A program made the position numbers and the translations under genes. A stretch of DNA of 59,172 nt from an uncultured Alphaproteobacteria bacterium (GTDB lineage: Bacteria; Pseudomonadota; Alphaproteobacteria; CAAGCB01; CAG-977), in assembly GCA_944390195.1 (NCBI GenBank), contig CALXOZ010000013.1, positions 1 through 59,172 on the forward strand, in the 5' to 3' direction. Under the pieces are notes generated by a model. The model saw only the letters and a program-made list of their open reading frames with translations, had not been told where the DNA came from and made no database searches. Shown here piece by piece: positions 43,603-54,435 of this stretch; position 1 is the stretch's first letter, and every line of letters begins with the position of its first letter.

Positions 43603-45474
43603 ATGATAGATAGAAAAATGCTGGATTTTAAAGGTTTGGACAATGGCGAATCTGCACAAAGCTTGAAAGGAGCGCCTTATGTTTCAAATCAGTTACAGTT
43701 TTTTCCTCAACGTCCGGGTGTTTATCGTATGTTGGACGAAAACGGAAAAGTGTTATATGTCGGCAAAGCGAAAAATTTACGCCGCCGTTTGGAAAATTAT
43801 GCTCATCCGGAACGGACGTGTATTCGCATTCAACGTATGATTTCACAAATTCAACGCATAGAGATCATAGAAACAACTACGGAATCAGAAGCTTTTTTAT
43901 TGGAAAACGACCTGATCAAGCGTTTGAAGCCATATTATAACATTCTTTTGAAAGACGATAAGACGTTCCCTCATATTTTGGTAACGACAAAAGATGAATG
44001 GCCTCAGTTGTTAAAACATCGCGGTTCCAGAAAACGGAAAGGTGAATATTTCGGTCCTTTTGCTTCGGCTTCAGCCGTTAATGAAACATTGATGGTTTTG
44101 CAAAAAGCTTTTTTGTTAAGAAGTTGTACGGATAATGTTTTTTATCATCGCACACGCCCTTGTTTAATGCATCAGATTAAACGTTGTAGCGCTCCATGCG
44201 CCGGAATGATCAGTCATGAAGACTATAAAGCCTTGGTTGATGAAGCTTGCGCTTTTATGCACAATAAAAGCACAAAAGTTCAATCGGATCTATCTTTAAA
44301 GATGGAACAAGCCAGTGCGGAAATGCGTTATGAGGAAGCCGCCGTATTGCGTGACAGAATTCGTGCATTGAACAGGATTCAAAGTCAGAGCAGTGATTTG
44401 GACGGTATGGCGGATTGTGATGTCATCGGGATCTATACGGATAAAGAACAAAGTTGTATTCAGGTTTTTTTCTATCGTGGATCACGCAGTTGCGGGAATT
44501 ATGCTTCTTTTCCGACACAGACGGCGGGACGGACGGATGCGGATATTTTAGAAGCTTTTATTGGTCAGTTTTATATGACGCATTCTATTCCAAAAGAGAT
44601 ATTGTTGTCGGTCGAGCTTGCAGAACAGGAGGTTGTGGCGCAGGCTTTGAGCATCAAGGCCGGTGCGACCGTTCGGATATCGGATAAGACGCGGGGAAAC
44701 CGGAAACGTTTGGTCGAGCGTTCCGTTATGAATGCGAAAGAAGCTTTGATGCGAAAACGCATGGAAGGAGCTGCCAGAGCGGAATTGTTGGAACAATTGC
44801 AAGATCTTTTGGGTGTAAATATTCCGATCAGACGGATAGAGACATATGATAACAGTCATATACAAGGAACGAGTGCGGTCGGTGCGATGGTTGTTGCAAC
44901 GCCGGAGGGGTTTGATAAAAAGTCATACAGGAAGTTTAACATTTCTTGGGACACCTTTACACCCGGTGATGATTTCGGGATGATGCGAGAAGTTTTAACA
45001 CGTCGATTTAAAAGAGGTTTATCTGAAAGGAATCTGCCTGATGTTATTTTTATCGACGGCGGCGAGATACAATTGCGTGTTGCTTTGGACGTTTTGCATA
45101 CGTTAAATGTTCCTGATGTCATTGCTATCGGTGTTGCCAAAGGTGTCGATAGAAATGCTGGCAAGGAAACTTTGTATTTTGCCGATCGTGCGCCGTTGAA
45201 TTTGGATTTTGACAATCCGTTGTTGCATTATATCCAGCGTTTGCGTGATGAAGCGCATCGCTTTGCCATTGGAACGCATCGTATCAAGCGTCGTAATGAT
45301 ACATTGGTATCCGCTTTGGATAATATCAAGGGGATCGGGGCAAAACGGAAAAAAGCTTTATTGCAACATTTTGGTTCTGTTCATGCAATCAAAGCGGTCA
45401 GTGTCGAGGAAATAGCCAAGGTTGAAGGGATCAGCCCAGTATTGGCACAACATATTTTTGATGAATTAAAATAA
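43603..45474 (+). CDS. uvrC: Excinuclease ABC subunit C
   Basis: A 623-residue protein with the GIY-YIG N-terminal nuclease (GVYRMLDENGKVLYVGKAKN, residues about 38-57), a UVR motif region (MRYEEAAVLRDRIRALNRIQ), the RNase-H-like C-terminal nuclease (ETYDNSHIQGTSAVGAMVV) and a helix-hairpin-helix tail (IKGIGAKRKKALLQHFGS). UvrC cuts damaged DNA 3' and 5' of the lesion with UvrAB. Length is typical. The gene stands alone, preceded by an AT-rich region and convergent with the hydrogenase-type gene. Confidence 0.97.
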   Translation: MIDRKMLDFKGLDNGESAQSLKGAPYVSNQLQFFPQRPGVYRMLDENGKVLYVGKAKNLRRRLENYAHPERTCIRIQRMISQIQRIEIIETTTESEAFLLENDLIKRLKPYYNILLKDDKTFPHILVTTKDEWPQLLKHRGSRKRKGEYFGPFASASAVNETLMVLQKAFLLRSCTDNVFYHRTRPCLMHQIKRCSAPCAGMISHEDYKALVDEACAFMHNKSTKVQSDLSLKMEQASAEMRYEEAAVLRDRIRALNRIQSQSSDLDGMADCDVIGIYTDKEQSCIQVFFYRGSRSCGNYASFPTQTAGRTDADILEAFIGQFYMTHSIPKEILLSVELAEQEVVAQALSIKAGATVRISDKTRGNRKRLVERSVMNAKEALMRKRMEGAARAELLEQLQDLLGVNIPIRRIETYDNSHIQGTSAVGAMVVATPEGFDKKSYRKFNISWDTFTPGDDFGMMREVLTRRFKRGLSERNLPDVIFIDGGEIQLRVALDVLHTLNVPDVIAIGVAKGVDRNAGKETLYFADRAPLNLDFDNPLLHYIQRLRDEAHRFAIGTHRIKRRNDTLVSALDNIKGIGAKRKKALLQHFGSVHAIKAVSVEEIAKVEGISPVLAQHIFDELK

Positions 45475-45591
45475 GGCTTGTAACCGGAGAAAAAAACGGA
45501 GCCGGAAAAAAGGAGCAGCGTTCGTACAGTCTTTAAACTGGATATTGTTGATTTTTTACCGGAGAAGAGTTCTATATACAGGATAAAAAAG

Positions 45592-45622
45592 ACCGGAGTC
45601 GGAAAAAGGCAATGACTCCGGT
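45592..45622 (-). terminator. Terminator of the ccdA-like/hydrogenase-type operon
   Basis: Stem ACCGGAGTC (45592-45600) / GACTCCGGT (45614-45622) with a 13-base loop. Read on the minus strand it is followed by CTTTTTTAT. Confidence 0.85.
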
Positions 45623-45652
45623 TGATAATTTATGCCGTTTTTAAAGCGAAGC

Positions 45653-47113
45653 TTATTGATCCTGATCGTCTTGCAAGGCAGAAATGGGGTTGGCTTGCCC
45701 TGCGAATTTTTCAACGTCCTTGACTGTTTTTTTCGCGCTGCACACAACACCCGCACCGGCGATACAACCCCCTTCACACGTCATCATTTCAATCAGATTT
45801 CCGGGATTTTTTCCTTTCGGATACATTTTAAACAACCGTAACATAGCCGGTTTTATGCCGTTTATACAGACCGGTTTCACTTCAACGCGATCATTAACAA
45901 CCGCCTTGACTGCTCCTGCGACGCCTCCCGTTACGGCAAAACCGCGTCCTTGAGCGGATGGCAAACGGTCGAATACAGCTGGAGCGCATTCTTGAACCTT
46001 AATGTTCGAAGCTTCAAATAAAGCGTCAAGCTCTTCAAAAGTCATAACGAAGTCGATTAACGGATCATTAATGCCCTCATAACGTTTTGCAACGCACGGT
46101 CCGATAAAGACTGTAACGGCTTCGGGATCTTTTTTGACCAATTCCGCCGTATAGTGCATTGGGGTCGCGGTGTCAGAAACAAAGCGGGTCAGCTCTGGGA
46201 CATGGCGTTTTACGGTTTCGATGTACCCCGGACAACATGATGTTGTCATGAAGGCATCTCCTTTTTCCATACGTTCTATGAATTCTTTGGCTTCGTTGCG
46301 TGTTGTGATGTCCGCACCGACGGCGACCTCGATAACACCGGCAAAGCCAACGGCTTTTAAAGCGGAAACGACCTGTTCAACGGAACCTTGAAATTGCCCT
46401 GCAATAGCAGGGGCGATCATGGCGATCGTTTTTTTCTTTTCGGTCAACATGGTTTTAAGAATGTCAATTATCTGGCTTCGTTCCATGACGGCACCGAACG
46501 GACAGGCGCGCATACACTGTCCGCAAGAAACACATTTATCAAAGTCGATTTCGGCTCGTCCCGCCGAACCGCGGTGAATGGCTCCGACCGGACAAGCGCT
46601 TTCACAAGGGACGACCCTCTTCATGATAGCTTGATACGGGCAAGCTTCTTTGCATTTTCCACAACTTTTGCATTTATCGGGATTAATGCGAGCCGGTCCT
46701 TTTGTAACGTCGATGGCTTCGAACGGGCAAGCCAAAGCGCATGAACGCGCCAGACAACTTTGGCAAAGCTCTGTAACGACATAGCGGGAAGTCACACATT
46801 CATTGCAGGCAATGTCAAGAACCGTCATGACGGGAGCCGTTGGCTTGTTGCGAGCCGGAGCCCGTCTGGCATATTCGGACAAAGGCGTAACTTCGTCATC
46901 TTCTTCGACGCGAAAGCCTAAGGCTGCCAGACAACGCGTTCTTAATATGGCTCGTTCTTTGTAAATGCAACAACGATAAGCCGCTTGACGTGCCGGCAAG
47001 ATGTCAACGGGAATTTTATCGACATCTTGCAACAACGAGTTTTTCAGGAAAGAACGAACCAACCTGATTAAAATTTCTTTGCGGAAATACCTTGCGTTAT
47101 CTCTGATTTCCAT
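45653..47113 (-). CDS. [FeFe]-hydrogenase-type iron-sulfur protein, group B-like
   Basis: A 486-residue protein rich in cysteine. Residues about 100-220 hold ferredoxin-like Cys motifs (CKSCGKCKEACP and CVSCGQCMRACP among others). The catalytic part has the three H-cluster signatures: TTSCCPGYIE, IGPCVAKRYE and MMTCEGGCIAGAG, each with its ligand cysteines. The TSCCP and PCxAK forms match the group B monomeric [FeFe] hydrogenases, which make or consume H2 or act as sensors; activity depends on the HydE/F/G maturases, which are not in this window. I start at MEIRDNARYF, with AGGAG upstream, because the earlier ATG overlaps the stop of the preceding gene. It follows the thioredoxin-CcdA-like gene on the same strand by 17 bp. 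A weaker alternative is an H-cluster-like protein without hydrogenase activity. Confidence 0.85.
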   Translation of the reverse strand: MEIRDNARYFRKEILIRLVRSFLKNSLLQDVDKIPVDILPARQAAYRCCIYKERAILRTRCLAALGFRVEEDDEVTPLSEYARRAPARNKPTAPVMTVLDIACNECVTSRYVVTELCQSCLARSCALACPFEAIDVTKGPARINPDKCKSCGKCKEACPYQAIMKRVVPCESACPVGAIHRGSAGRAEIDFDKCVSCGQCMRACPFGAVMERSQIIDILKTMLTEKKKTIAMIAPAIAGQFQGSVEQVVSALKAVGFAGVIEVAVGADITTRNEAKEFIERMEKGDAFMTTSCCPGYIETVKRHVPELTRFVSDTATPMHYTAELVKKDPEAVTVFIGPCVAKRYEGINDPLIDFVMTFEELDALFEASNIKVQECAPAVFDRLPSAQGRGFAVTGGVAGAVKAVVNDRVEVKPVCINGIKPAMLRLFKMYPKGKNPGNLIEMMTCEGGCIAGAGVVCSAKKTVKDVEKFAGQANPISALQDDQDQ

Positions 47114-47130
47114 AGAAGAAGCTCCTTTTA

Positions 47131-48396
47131 TCAAGCCAGCCAATCAGGATGGAACAGCATCAGGAAACCTAGAATAAACAAAATGACGCCGCCGATCAGT
47201 TTGCACCAAACCATATATTTGTCTCCGGCATATTTGTTGACTGCAAACGCTGCCAAAGAAAACACGATTAAATCGTCAAGCATGAAAAAGAAGACATAAA
47301 CGGTGATATACCAATAGTGCATAAAGACGGACAGATGCGAAAAGGCCAGAACGCTGGTAAAGATTGCGGGCAATGCGGCAGAGCAGACAAATTCAATTCC
47401 GTTGACAACAATAGCCAAGGCAAAAACGCCCAATAACGTTCCCCAGCTAAGCGGTTTTTCTGCCAAGGTTTTGATGCGATTTTTAATTTTATTGCGTCCT
47501 TCCGCCGTTGTTACCTTACAGGTGGGACCTTCGAAGAAAGAGCGTAAGGATTCAAACCCCGTATATAAAGCGATGGCTCCGATACCGACGGTCAGAATGC
47601 GCATATATCCGATCAATTTGAACAGATTGATCCAACCGGCCATTAAAGCGAAATAAAACAAAGCGGATGCTGCGACAAAAGAGCCGACGATAACGAAGGT
47701 TTTACGTTTGTCTTGCAGATCTACGATGACGGAAATCATAAAGACAAGCACCCACATGGCGCAGGGATTAAATCCGTCGACCAATCCCAGAACAACGGCA
47801 AGGAACGGGATGGATTTTTGGAAAACGTCAATTTCTCCGAAATAGGGCAGATCGACGATACGGCTGGGTTTAGGCGGTTCTTTTCCCAAAGCTCGGGCAA
47901 TATCTTCGGCGGAAATTTCTCCGAACTCTTCCGGAGCCTCGCAGTCTCCGCCTTCTCCGTAAGCGCAAGACGCATGGGTTTTATTTTCCGTCAATTCGCC
48001 TTTCATCAAAGAACGGTAGGAATCTGCGTTAAAACCGGTAACGTACATATCTCCGGATCTTAAAACGGGAACGCCTTTGATGTTGTTTTTTTCCGCGAAT
48101 TCCAAAAAGATGTTACGTTGTTCCGCGGAAATTGATGACAATTCCAACTTTTGAATGATTTTTGCCGGAAATTCGGCTTGAAGTTCCGTATCAACGAATT
48201 TAATTGCTTCGGCGCAATGAGGACAACCGTTTGTATGGTACAGTTGAACGCTTCCCGTGCTGTCCGCCGGCATCAAATCATTGCCGGAAGATTTAAAAAA
48301 ACCGACCCATACAAATAAAGCAAGGCAGATAAACAAAGCCGTTGTACGAACTTTATCTTCTTTTAAATCGGCAATAAAGTTTTTAATAAAATTCAT
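47131..48396 (-). CDS. Thioredoxin-like and CcdA/DsbD-like membrane protein
   Basis: A 421-residue inner-membrane protein: one N-terminal helix (about 19-36), then a thioredoxin/glutaredoxin-type domain with CPHC at residues 58-61 (VQLYHTNGCPHCAEA), a soluble linker with two more cysteines (ASCAYGEGGDCEAPEE), and six to seven helices with the DsbD/CcdA-type motifs DGFNPCAMWVLVF and EFVCSAALPAIF. Such proteins pass electrons across the membrane from cytosolic thioredoxin to periplasmic thiols. I start at MNFIKNF, with AAGGAG upstream. The cysteines are all kept. It sits directly upstream of the hydrogenase-type gene, which suggests a shared electron route, though this is inference. Confidence 0.82.
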   Translation of the reverse strand: MNFIKNFIADLKEDKVRTTALFICLALFVWVGFFKSSGNDLMPADSTGSVQLYHTNGCPHCAEAIKFVDTELQAEFPAKIIQKLELSSISAEQRNIFLEFAEKNNIKGVPVLRSGDMYVTGFNADSYRSLMKGELTENKTHASCAYGEGGDCEAPEEFGEISAEDIARALGKEPPKPSRIVDLPYFGEIDVFQKSIPFLAVVLGLVDGFNPCAMWVLVFMISVIVDLQDKRKTFVIVGSFVAASALFYFALMAGWINLFKLIGYMRILTVGIGAIALYTGFESLRSFFEGPTCKVTTAEGRNKIKNRIKTLAEKPLSWGTLLGVFALAIVVNGIEFVCSAALPAIFTSVLAFSHLSVFMHYWYITVYVFFFMLDDLIVFSLAAFAVNKYAGDKYMVWCKLIGGVILFILGFLMLFHPDWLA

Positions 48397-48588
48397 TTGA
48401 GGCTCCTTATATTTCAAGATCAAGCGGAATGTCTGAAAGACTATACCAGCATTCCTTTTTTTTGAATAGATTTTTTCCGGAAGCTTGTTTGTGAAATGAT
48501 TTTTTATGATATGATGTAAACTTGTTATCGTGTTTTAAACCGTGTCTTTTCGGCATAGACTGAAATTAATTTAACGGGAGAATAAATT

Positions 48589-51141
48589 ATGAAAAACAAT
48601 ATATTAGAACTTTATGCCCCCTTGTCGGGAAAAACAATTTCAATAGAAACGATTCCCGATCCTGTTTTTGCTCAAAAGACGATAGGAGACGGTATTTCCA
48701 TAAATCCATCGTCGTATATTTTAAACGCCCCGTGCGCCGGTGAAATCAGTAATATTCATTCTTCCCGTCATGCTTTGACGATACGGACGGAGCAAGGGAT
48801 AGACATTTTAATGCATATCGGTTTGGATACCGTATTATTAAGGGGTGAAGGGTTTGATTTGAAAGTGAAAGTCGGTCAAACGGTGAAGAAGGGTGATCCG
48901 TTAATTGTTTTTGATCCGGCTGTTATTAAAGGACATTCTAAAAGTTTATTAACAGAAATCGTTATCACGAATATGGATATGATCAAAGACATTACCACAT
49001 ATGCGGGAACTCAGGTAACGGTTGGGAAAGACATTGTTTTAAAAATGGAAATAAAAGAAGGAAACGACCGTCGAACTGTCGTTGTTCCGAATTTGCCGTC
49101 AGTTCATGTTCAATCATGGACGATCAAAGTAAAAAATCCGGCGGGATTCCATGCCCGCCCCGTTGCCGTTTTAGTCGCGGCGGCAAAGCAATTTTCTTGT
49201 TCTGTCAATGTTCACAAAGCGCAAAAATCCGCGAATGCCAAAAGCTTGGTGGCAGTGATGGGACTGGATGTTAAATACGGGGATGATATTTATTTAACGG
49301 CTCAAGGAACCGATGCCAAAGAGGCAATGAAAAAATTAATTCCTTTGATTGAAACGGGGCTGGGGGAAGATTTGTCAAAACCTGTCGAACAGGGCATAAA
49401 AGAGGAAGCTGTTGCGCTTAAAGCCGCTGTTAAAGATAAAGACAATCAATTTTTTGGTATAGCGGTTTCTCCGGGTATGGTTGCGGGTGTCGCTGTCCAG
49501 TTGGATGATGTCGCAATAAATGTTGAAAAGTCAGGTTCCACTCCTTCCCAAGAAAAGGCAAAACTTTCAAAAGCATTGGAGGACGCGGGACGACAATTGG
49601 AGGATTTGTACGAAGACATGCGCCAAAAGTCTGATGAAGAACATGCGGCAATATTTGCGGCGCATCGAGAATTGTTGGCGGATCCGGAATTGTTGGAAGA
49701 AACGGGAAAGTCGATTGATCAAGGTAATAGCGCCGCTTATTCATGGCAACAAACCATCAATCATCAGGTTCATGTTTTCGAGGCGATGAAGAACGAGCTT
49801 TTAGCCGGTCGTGCGAACGATTTGCGCGATGTCGGCAAACGTGTCCTTCGTTTGTTGACGGGGGAGGGCGGACAAAAGCCGGATTATCCTGATAACGCGA
49901 TTTTGATTGCCAAAGAGTTGACACCGTCGGACACGGCGTCTTTGGATCCGGAAAAAGTCGTCGGTTTTGCAACAGTTAGCGGAGGGGCTTCTTCCCATGC
50001 GGCGATTTTGGCGCGTTCCCTTTTATTGCCCGCCGTTTCCGGTTTATCTGAAAAAATTTTGGAAATTGCGGACGGCACTCCTGTCTTATTGGACGGTACG
50101 TCGGGGAAATTATGTCTTAATCCTGATGAAAACAGCCGGAAAGAAGCGCAAAAGCAGGCAATGATTGACCATCAAAAACGCGAAGATGTGTTAAAACAAA
50201 AGGACCAGCCGGCAGTAACGACCGACGGGGTTCAAATAGAAGTTGGCGGCAATATCGGCAATGCGAAAGACGCCGGTGACGTTGTTGAGCAAGGTGGGCA
50301 GGGTGTCGGTTTGTTGCGTTCGGAGTTTTTGTTTTTGGGCAGAAAGGAAGCGCCGTCGATTCAGGAACAGACGCAGGTTTATGATACGATAGCGAAGACT
50401 TTGGGAAAAGAGCGGAGTTTGATCGTCCGGACGTTGGATGTCGGTGGGGACAAGCCGTTGCCTTATATGCAAATGCCGAAAGAAGACAATCCTTTTTTAG
50501 GTGTGCGCGGTTTGCGTTTGAGCTTGAGACATCCCGATATTTTCGCCGATCAGATACGTTGTATTTTACAAGCGGCGGAAAAAACGAAAGTACGCATCAT
50601 GTTTCCGATGTTGACGACATTGGATGAATTGTTGCGAGCCAAAGAAATCTTTGCAAAAGAATATGAGCGATTGAATATTAAAGTTCCTGTCGAGCTGGGG
50701 GTGATGATCGAAGTCCCTGCCGCTGCCGTGATGGCGGACATATTGGCGCCTCATGTCGACTTTTTTTCGATCGGTACAAACGACTTGACGCAGTATACAA
50801 TGGCGGCGGACAGAGGAAACGCACAGTTGTCGACTTTATCGAACGGGTTGGATCCGGCTGTTTTACGAATGATCAAATTAACGGTTGACGGGGCGGAAAA
50901 GTCCGGTAAGTGGGTCGGTGTTTGCGGAGGATTGGCTTCTGATGAAAACGCCGTACCCGTATTGATCGGATTGGGTGTCAAAGAGTTAAGTGTCACACCG
51001 GCTTCCATAGCGCTGATTAAAGCGCGGATCAGAACGTTATCGTTCAAACGTTGTCAGAAGTTGGCGCACAAACTGATCAGTCTGCCGACTTTTGCGCAAG
51101 TGCAACAGGAAATAAAAGAATTTCAGGCAAACCGGATATAG
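48589..51141 (+). CDS. Fused PTS protein EIIA(Glc)-HPr-EI
   Basis: An 850-residue multiphosphoryl transfer protein: residues 1-160 EIIA of the Glc/Nag family (phospho-His about 76 in [10 protein letters not shown]), about 172-265 HPr (His188 in [13 protein letters not shown]), and from about 285 enzyme I (His470 in [13 protein letters not shown], and [17 protein letters not shown] at the PEP site). It takes phosphate from PEP through EI, HPr and EIIA to the transporter encoded next. This fusion is known for GlcNAc systems in proteobacteria. The stop is 11 bp before the EIICB gene. Confidence 0.95.
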   Translation: MKNNILELYAPLSGKTISIETIPDPVFAQKTIGDGISINPSSYILNAPCAGEISNIHSSRHALTIRTEQGIDILMHIGLDTVLLRGEGFDLKVKVGQTVKKGDPLIVFDPAVIKGHSKSLLTEIVITNMDMIKDITTYAGTQVTVGKDIVLKMEIKEGNDRRTVVVPNLPSVHVQSWTIKVKNPAGFHARPVAVLVAAAKQFSCSVNVHKAQKSANAKSLVAVMGLDVKYGDDIYLTAQGTDAKEAMKKLIPLIETGLGEDLSKPVEQGIKEEAVALKAAVKDKDNQFFGIAVSPGMVAGVAVQLDDVAINVEKSGSTPSQEKAKLSKALEDAGRQLEDLYEDMRQKSDEEHAAIFAAHRELLADPELLEETGKSIDQGNSAAYSWQQTINHQVHVFEAMKNELLAGRANDLRDVGKRVLRLLTGEGGQKPDYPDNAILIAKELTPSDTASLDPEKVVGFATVSGGASSHAAILARSLLLPAVSGLSEKILEIADGTPVLLDGTSGKLCLNPDENSRKEAQKQAMIDHQKREDVLKQKDQPAVTTDGVQIEVGGNIGNAKDAGDVVEQGGQGVGLLRSEFLFLGRKEAPSIQEQTQVYDTIAKTLGKERSLIVRTLDVGGDKPLPYMQMPKEDNPFLGVRGLRLSLRHPDIFADQIRCILQAAEKTKVRIMFPMLTTLDELLRAKEIFAKEYERLNIKVPVELGVMIEVPAAAVMADILAPHVDFFSIGTNDLTQYTMAADRGNAQLSTLSNGLDPAVLRMIKLTVDGAEKSGKWVGVCGGLASDENAVPVLIGLGVKELSVTPASIALIKARIRTLSFKRCQKLAHKLISLPTFAQVQQEIKEFQANRI

Positions 51142-51152
51142 GAGTAAAGAGT

Positions 51153-52928
51153 ATGTGGAAAAAAGCGTTTATGTTTTTACAACAAATTGGGAAATCTCTG
51201 ATGCTACCCGTAGCCGTTTTGCCGGTGGCAGGCTTGTTATTGGGGATCGGATCGGGGTTGTTGAATGCGCAGATCGAATGGATACCGAGCATCATTCCTC
51301 AGGTTATGAGCCAGAGCGGTAATGTCATTTTTGATAATATGCCGTTGATTTTTGCCATAGGGACAACATTGGGGTTGACGGATAACGACGGTGTGGCGGC
51401 ATTGGCGGCTGTTACGGGTTTTTTGGTTTTACAAGCGACAATGGGTGTCATGGCGGATGTATTGTGGTACCATGTTTCACCTGAGCAAGAAACATTAGGG
51501 GTGTTGGCTCAGGCTTTGGATTATGATGTGGACTTCGCCCGTCAGATCGTATCGACGAATGTCGGGATAAAGACAATACAGACCGGAGTATTCGGCGGTT
51601 TGTTCATAGGTGTGGTCGCAGCGTATGTATTCAAACGTTTTTACCGCATACAACTTCCCCCTTATTTGGGATTTTTTGCGGGAAAGCGTTCAGTTCCGAT
51701 TATAACATCATTGGTAGCAATTGTATTAGGAGCCGTTTTAAGCGTTTTCTGGCCGCCGATACAAGAAAAAATCAATCAGTTTTCAATGTGGGCGGCTTAT
51801 AGCGCTCCGACGGTCGCCGGCGCGACTTACGGCTTTGTCGAACGCTTATTGTTGCCTTTCGGTTTGCATCATATATGGAATGTCCCGTTCTTTTTTGAAA
51901 TCGGATCGTATACGGATAAGATGGGACAAGTCGTTAGCGGGGATATTCCGCGCTTTTTTGCCGGAGATCCGACCGCCGGCATATTGGGCGGAGGTTTCTT
52001 GATCAAGATGTTCGGTTTGCCTGCGGCGGCATTAGCCATCTTGCATACGGCAAAGCCGGAAAACAAGCTCAAAGTCAGCGGTATCATGGCTTCGGGAGCG
52101 TTGACGGCTTTTTTGACTGGCATAACGGAACCTTTGGAATTTACATTTTTATTTGTCGCTCCGATGCTTTATTTTGTGCATGCCGTAATGGTTGGTTCCG
52201 CTTTTGCCGTGATTAATTTCTTGGGAGCTCATTTAGGGTACACTTTTTCCCAAGGGGCAATAGACTTTGCGTTATTCTATTCTTTGGATACTAAACCTTG
52301 GATCATCTTTATTTTAGGGCCGATTTATGCTGTTCTGTACTATATAGTTTTTCGTTTTTTCATCACGTTTTTTGATATGAAAACGCCGGGGCGGGAAACG
52401 GACGAAACAACACCTTCAGCCCAAGTTTCCCTGTCAACGGATCAGTCTGAAAAAATGGCGATGGCTTCAAAGTTGGTTGCAGCTTTTGGCGGACGGGAAA
52501 ATATAAAAAATTTAGATGCTTGTATTACGCGTTTACGTCTGATTTTGAACGATCCGTCCAAAGCGGACGACGCGCAATTAAAAGCGTTGGGAGCAACAGG
52601 GGTGATGCGGGTAGGTAATGGTGTTCAAGCCGTATTCGGAACAGCTTCGGAAAACCTGAAAACGGATATGGAGGAATTTTTACGTCATGGCGCAACACAG
52701 GCTCATGGAACCAGTGCGCCGTTGCCGTCGGATCTTTCTGATGCGGTTCAAAAGGCGTTGGGGGGAATGGAAAACATTCAAAGCGCCGAGCGTCAAAAAG
52801 ATGGCGGTTTTCAGGTCAAACTGAAAGATCATGCTCTGATTGACGAACAGAAATTGCGTCAAGCCGGAATACGTCTTATGTTTAAAATCGACAATGAATT
52901 AATTTACCTGTCTCCGTTTATCCCGTAG
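51153..52928 (+). CDS. nagE: PTS EIICB transporter of the NagE type with an extra degenerate EIIB-like domain
   Basis: A 591-residue transporter: EIIC with about ten helices ([20 protein letters not shown] at the start, [25 protein letters not shown]), then EIIB with phospho-Cys457 in [10 protein letters not shown]. After it comes a second EIIB-like segment (about 525-591, [19 protein letters not shown]) with no phosphorylatable Cys at that place. It imports and phosphorylates most likely N-acetylglucosamine, judged by resemblance and the EIIA-HPr-EI partner. I start at MWKKAFMF, since GGAG lies upstream; an in-frame start 34 codons earlier overlaps the previous gene. No nagA/nagB genes are in the window. 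Confidence 0.9.
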   Translation: MWKKAFMFLQQIGKSLMLPVAVLPVAGLLLGIGSGLLNAQIEWIPSIIPQVMSQSGNVIFDNMPLIFAIGTTLGLTDNDGVAALAAVTGFLVLQATMGVMADVLWYHVSPEQETLGVLAQALDYDVDFARQIVSTNVGIKTIQTGVFGGLFIGVVAAYVFKRFYRIQLPPYLGFFAGKRSVPIITSLVAIVLGAVLSVFWPPIQEKINQFSMWAAYSAPTVAGATYGFVERLLLPFGLHHIWNVPFFFEIGSYTDKMGQVVSGDIPRFFAGDPTAGILGGGFLIKMFGLPAAALAILHTAKPENKLKVSGIMASGALTAFLTGITEPLEFTFLFVAPMLYFVHAVMVGSAFAVINFLGAHLGYTFSQGAIDFALFYSLDTKPWIIFILGPIYAVLYYIVFRFFITFFDMKTPGRETDETTPSAQVSLSTDQSEKMAMASKLVAAFGGRENIKNLDACITRLRLILNDPSKADDAQLKALGATGVMRVGNGVQAVFGTASENLKTDMEEFLRHGATQAHGTSAPLPSDLSDAVQKALGGMENIQSAERQKDGGFQVKLKDHALIDEQKLRQAGIRLMFKIDNELIYLSPFIP

Positions 52929-52953
52929 ATTTATAAAACAGGAGCAAAGTTAC

Positions 52954-53529
52954 ATGAAATCGGTTAAAGGGACGCAAACGGAAAAAAATTTGTTAATGAC
53001 ATTTGCTGGGGAATCTCAGGCGCGTATGCGTTATACATATTGGGGACGCGTTGCGGAAAAAGAGGGGTATCAGCAGATTGCGGCGATTTTTTTAGAAACA
53101 GCGGATCAGGAAAAAGAGCACGCAAAGAGAATGTTCCGTTTTTTGGAAGGCGGAGACGTTGAAATAACCGGCGTGTATCCGGCGGGTCAGATCCGGACGA
53201 CATTGGAAAATTTGCAAGAAGCGGCGAAAGGTGAGGAACACGAATATAAAGAGTTGTATCCTTCTTGTGCGGAAATGGCTGAAAAAGAAGGCTTTCCCGA
53301 AATAGCCCAGATGTACCGTGCTGTCATCGTTGCGGAAATTTTTCATGGTCACCGTTTCAGGGCGTTACAGGAAAATATAGAAAAAAGTCACGTTTTTAAA
53401 CGCGACCTTCCTAAAAAATGGCGTTGTCGCAAATGCGGGTATGTTCATGAAGGTCTTGAAGCCCCTCAAGTCTGTCCGGCGTGCCAACATCCGCAAGCTT
53501 ATTATGAAATAGCTGCTGAAAATTATTAA
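52954..53529 (+). CDS. Rubrerythrin
   Basis: A 191-residue protein with a four-helix ferritin-like diiron domain (LLMTFAGESQARMRYTYW with the first Glu, DQEKEHAKRMFRFLEGG, and AEIFHGHRFRAL with an ExxH pair). A C-terminal rubredoxin domain follows (CRKCGYVHEG ... CPACQHP). It reduces hydrogen peroxide to water in anaerobes and microaerophiles. A GGAGCAAAG ribosome site precedes the start. It lies 25 bp after the NagE-like gene, so read-through transcription is likely, and ends with a strong terminator. Confidence 0.95.
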   Translation: MKSVKGTQTEKNLLMTFAGESQARMRYTYWGRVAEKEGYQQIAAIFLETADQEKEHAKRMFRFLEGGDVEITGVYPAGQIRTTLENLQEAAKGEEHEYKELYPSCAEMAEKEGFPEIAQMYRAVIVAEIFHGHRFRALQENIEKSHVFKRDLPKKWRCRKCGYVHEGLEAPQVCPACQHPQAYYEIAAENY

Positions 53530-53555
53530 TCGTTTTTAACGCAGTTTGTTTTAAC

Positions 53556-53589
53556 AAAAGCAGCGGATAGAAAAATCCGCTGCTTTTTT
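53556..53589 (+). terminator. Terminator of the PTS-rubrerythrin operon
   Basis: Stem AAAGCAGCGGAT (53557-53568) / ATCCGCTGCTTT with a six-base loop and a T-run. Confidence 0.92.
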
Positions 53590-53868
53590 GTGGATAAGAG
53601 GCCGGCTTTAGTAAACGTTTTGGAAAGTCTGTGGTGTTTGATCAAATTTCCTGCAAAATTTTTTTTAAGGGCTTATATCAATTTGTGTAGACTGATATAA
53701 GGGGCGGAAAAATGTTTAAGAAAAGGCAGTTTGATATTTATCTGTTTATACTGTATGTAGAACAAGTATGAAATAGGCGGAACAGCAATTTGTCAAAACA
53801 AAAAACGATGCTCACCGAAAGAGCCTTCCGGATAGATGGTCATTAAGGAAAAAAGATAAAAGATGTCA
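53590..53868. other. Short non-coding region, nothing seen
   Basis: About 280 bp between two terminators with no plausible frame. It contains CTTATCCAC-like sequence in reverse (GTGGATAAG near 53590), a one-mismatch DnaA-box-type match, which is common by chance. Confidence 0.4.
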
Positions 53869-53903
53869 AAAAAAACAGCGGAAGGAAATTCCGCTGTTTT
53901 TTT
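53869..53903. terminator. Bidirectional terminator before rpmB
   Basis: Stem CAGCGGAA (53876-53883) / TTCCGCTG (53889-53896) flanked by A-run on the left and T-run on the right, so it can act for both strands; it ends the rpmB transcript on the minus strand. Confidence 0.88.
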
Positions 53904-53920
53904 ATCTGCTTGAAAGACGA

Positions 53921-54220
53921 TCAAACTTGAGCGGCTTTTTTTTCAGCGGCGCCTTTGATTTGTTTTTTCAAACGTTTAGCTTCGCAGGACAGCTTTCCAT
54001 TCGGTGTGGACAACAGGAAAGAATCCAATCCGCCGTTATGTTCAATTGTCCGCAAACCACGCGATGAAAGGCGTAAAGTGACCGTAGTTCCCAATGTTTC
54101 GCTTAACAAAGAAACGGACTGCAAATTTGGCAGGAACCGTCTGCGTGTTTTATTGTTAGCATGGGAAACATTATTACCTGTTTGAACGCCTTTTCCGGTA
54201 ATGATGCAACGTTTTGCCAT
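53921..54220 (-). CDS. rpmB: Ribosomal protein L28
   Basis: A 99-residue protein with the L28 pattern [33 protein letters not shown] and [23 protein letters not shown]. It is a large-subunit protein. The C-terminus extends into a basic [15 protein letters not shown] tail, usual in alphaproteobacteria. It is monocistronic with its own terminator. Confidence 0.96.
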   Translation of the reverse strand: MAKRCIITGKGVQTGNNVSHANNKTRRRFLPNLQSVSLLSETLGTTVTLRLSSRGLRTIEHNGGLDSFLLSTPNGKLSCEAKRLKKQIKGAAEKKAAQV

Positions 54221-54435
54221 AACATAAATTCCTTTTATACAAAAACAGAGTTTTTCTTTTATCTTTAAAGGCGCGTTTCGTCAAGTTAAATCTATAAGGA
54301 AGCGGAATAAAAGTTTTTTACTTAAAAAAAAGCAAGGTAAGAAATTTCATTCTCTTTTGACAAAACATTCATATTGAGTTTTTTTCATTAAAAAGCTTAA
54401 ATGGAAAAGAATGTAACGACAGAAAAGGAGCAGTA

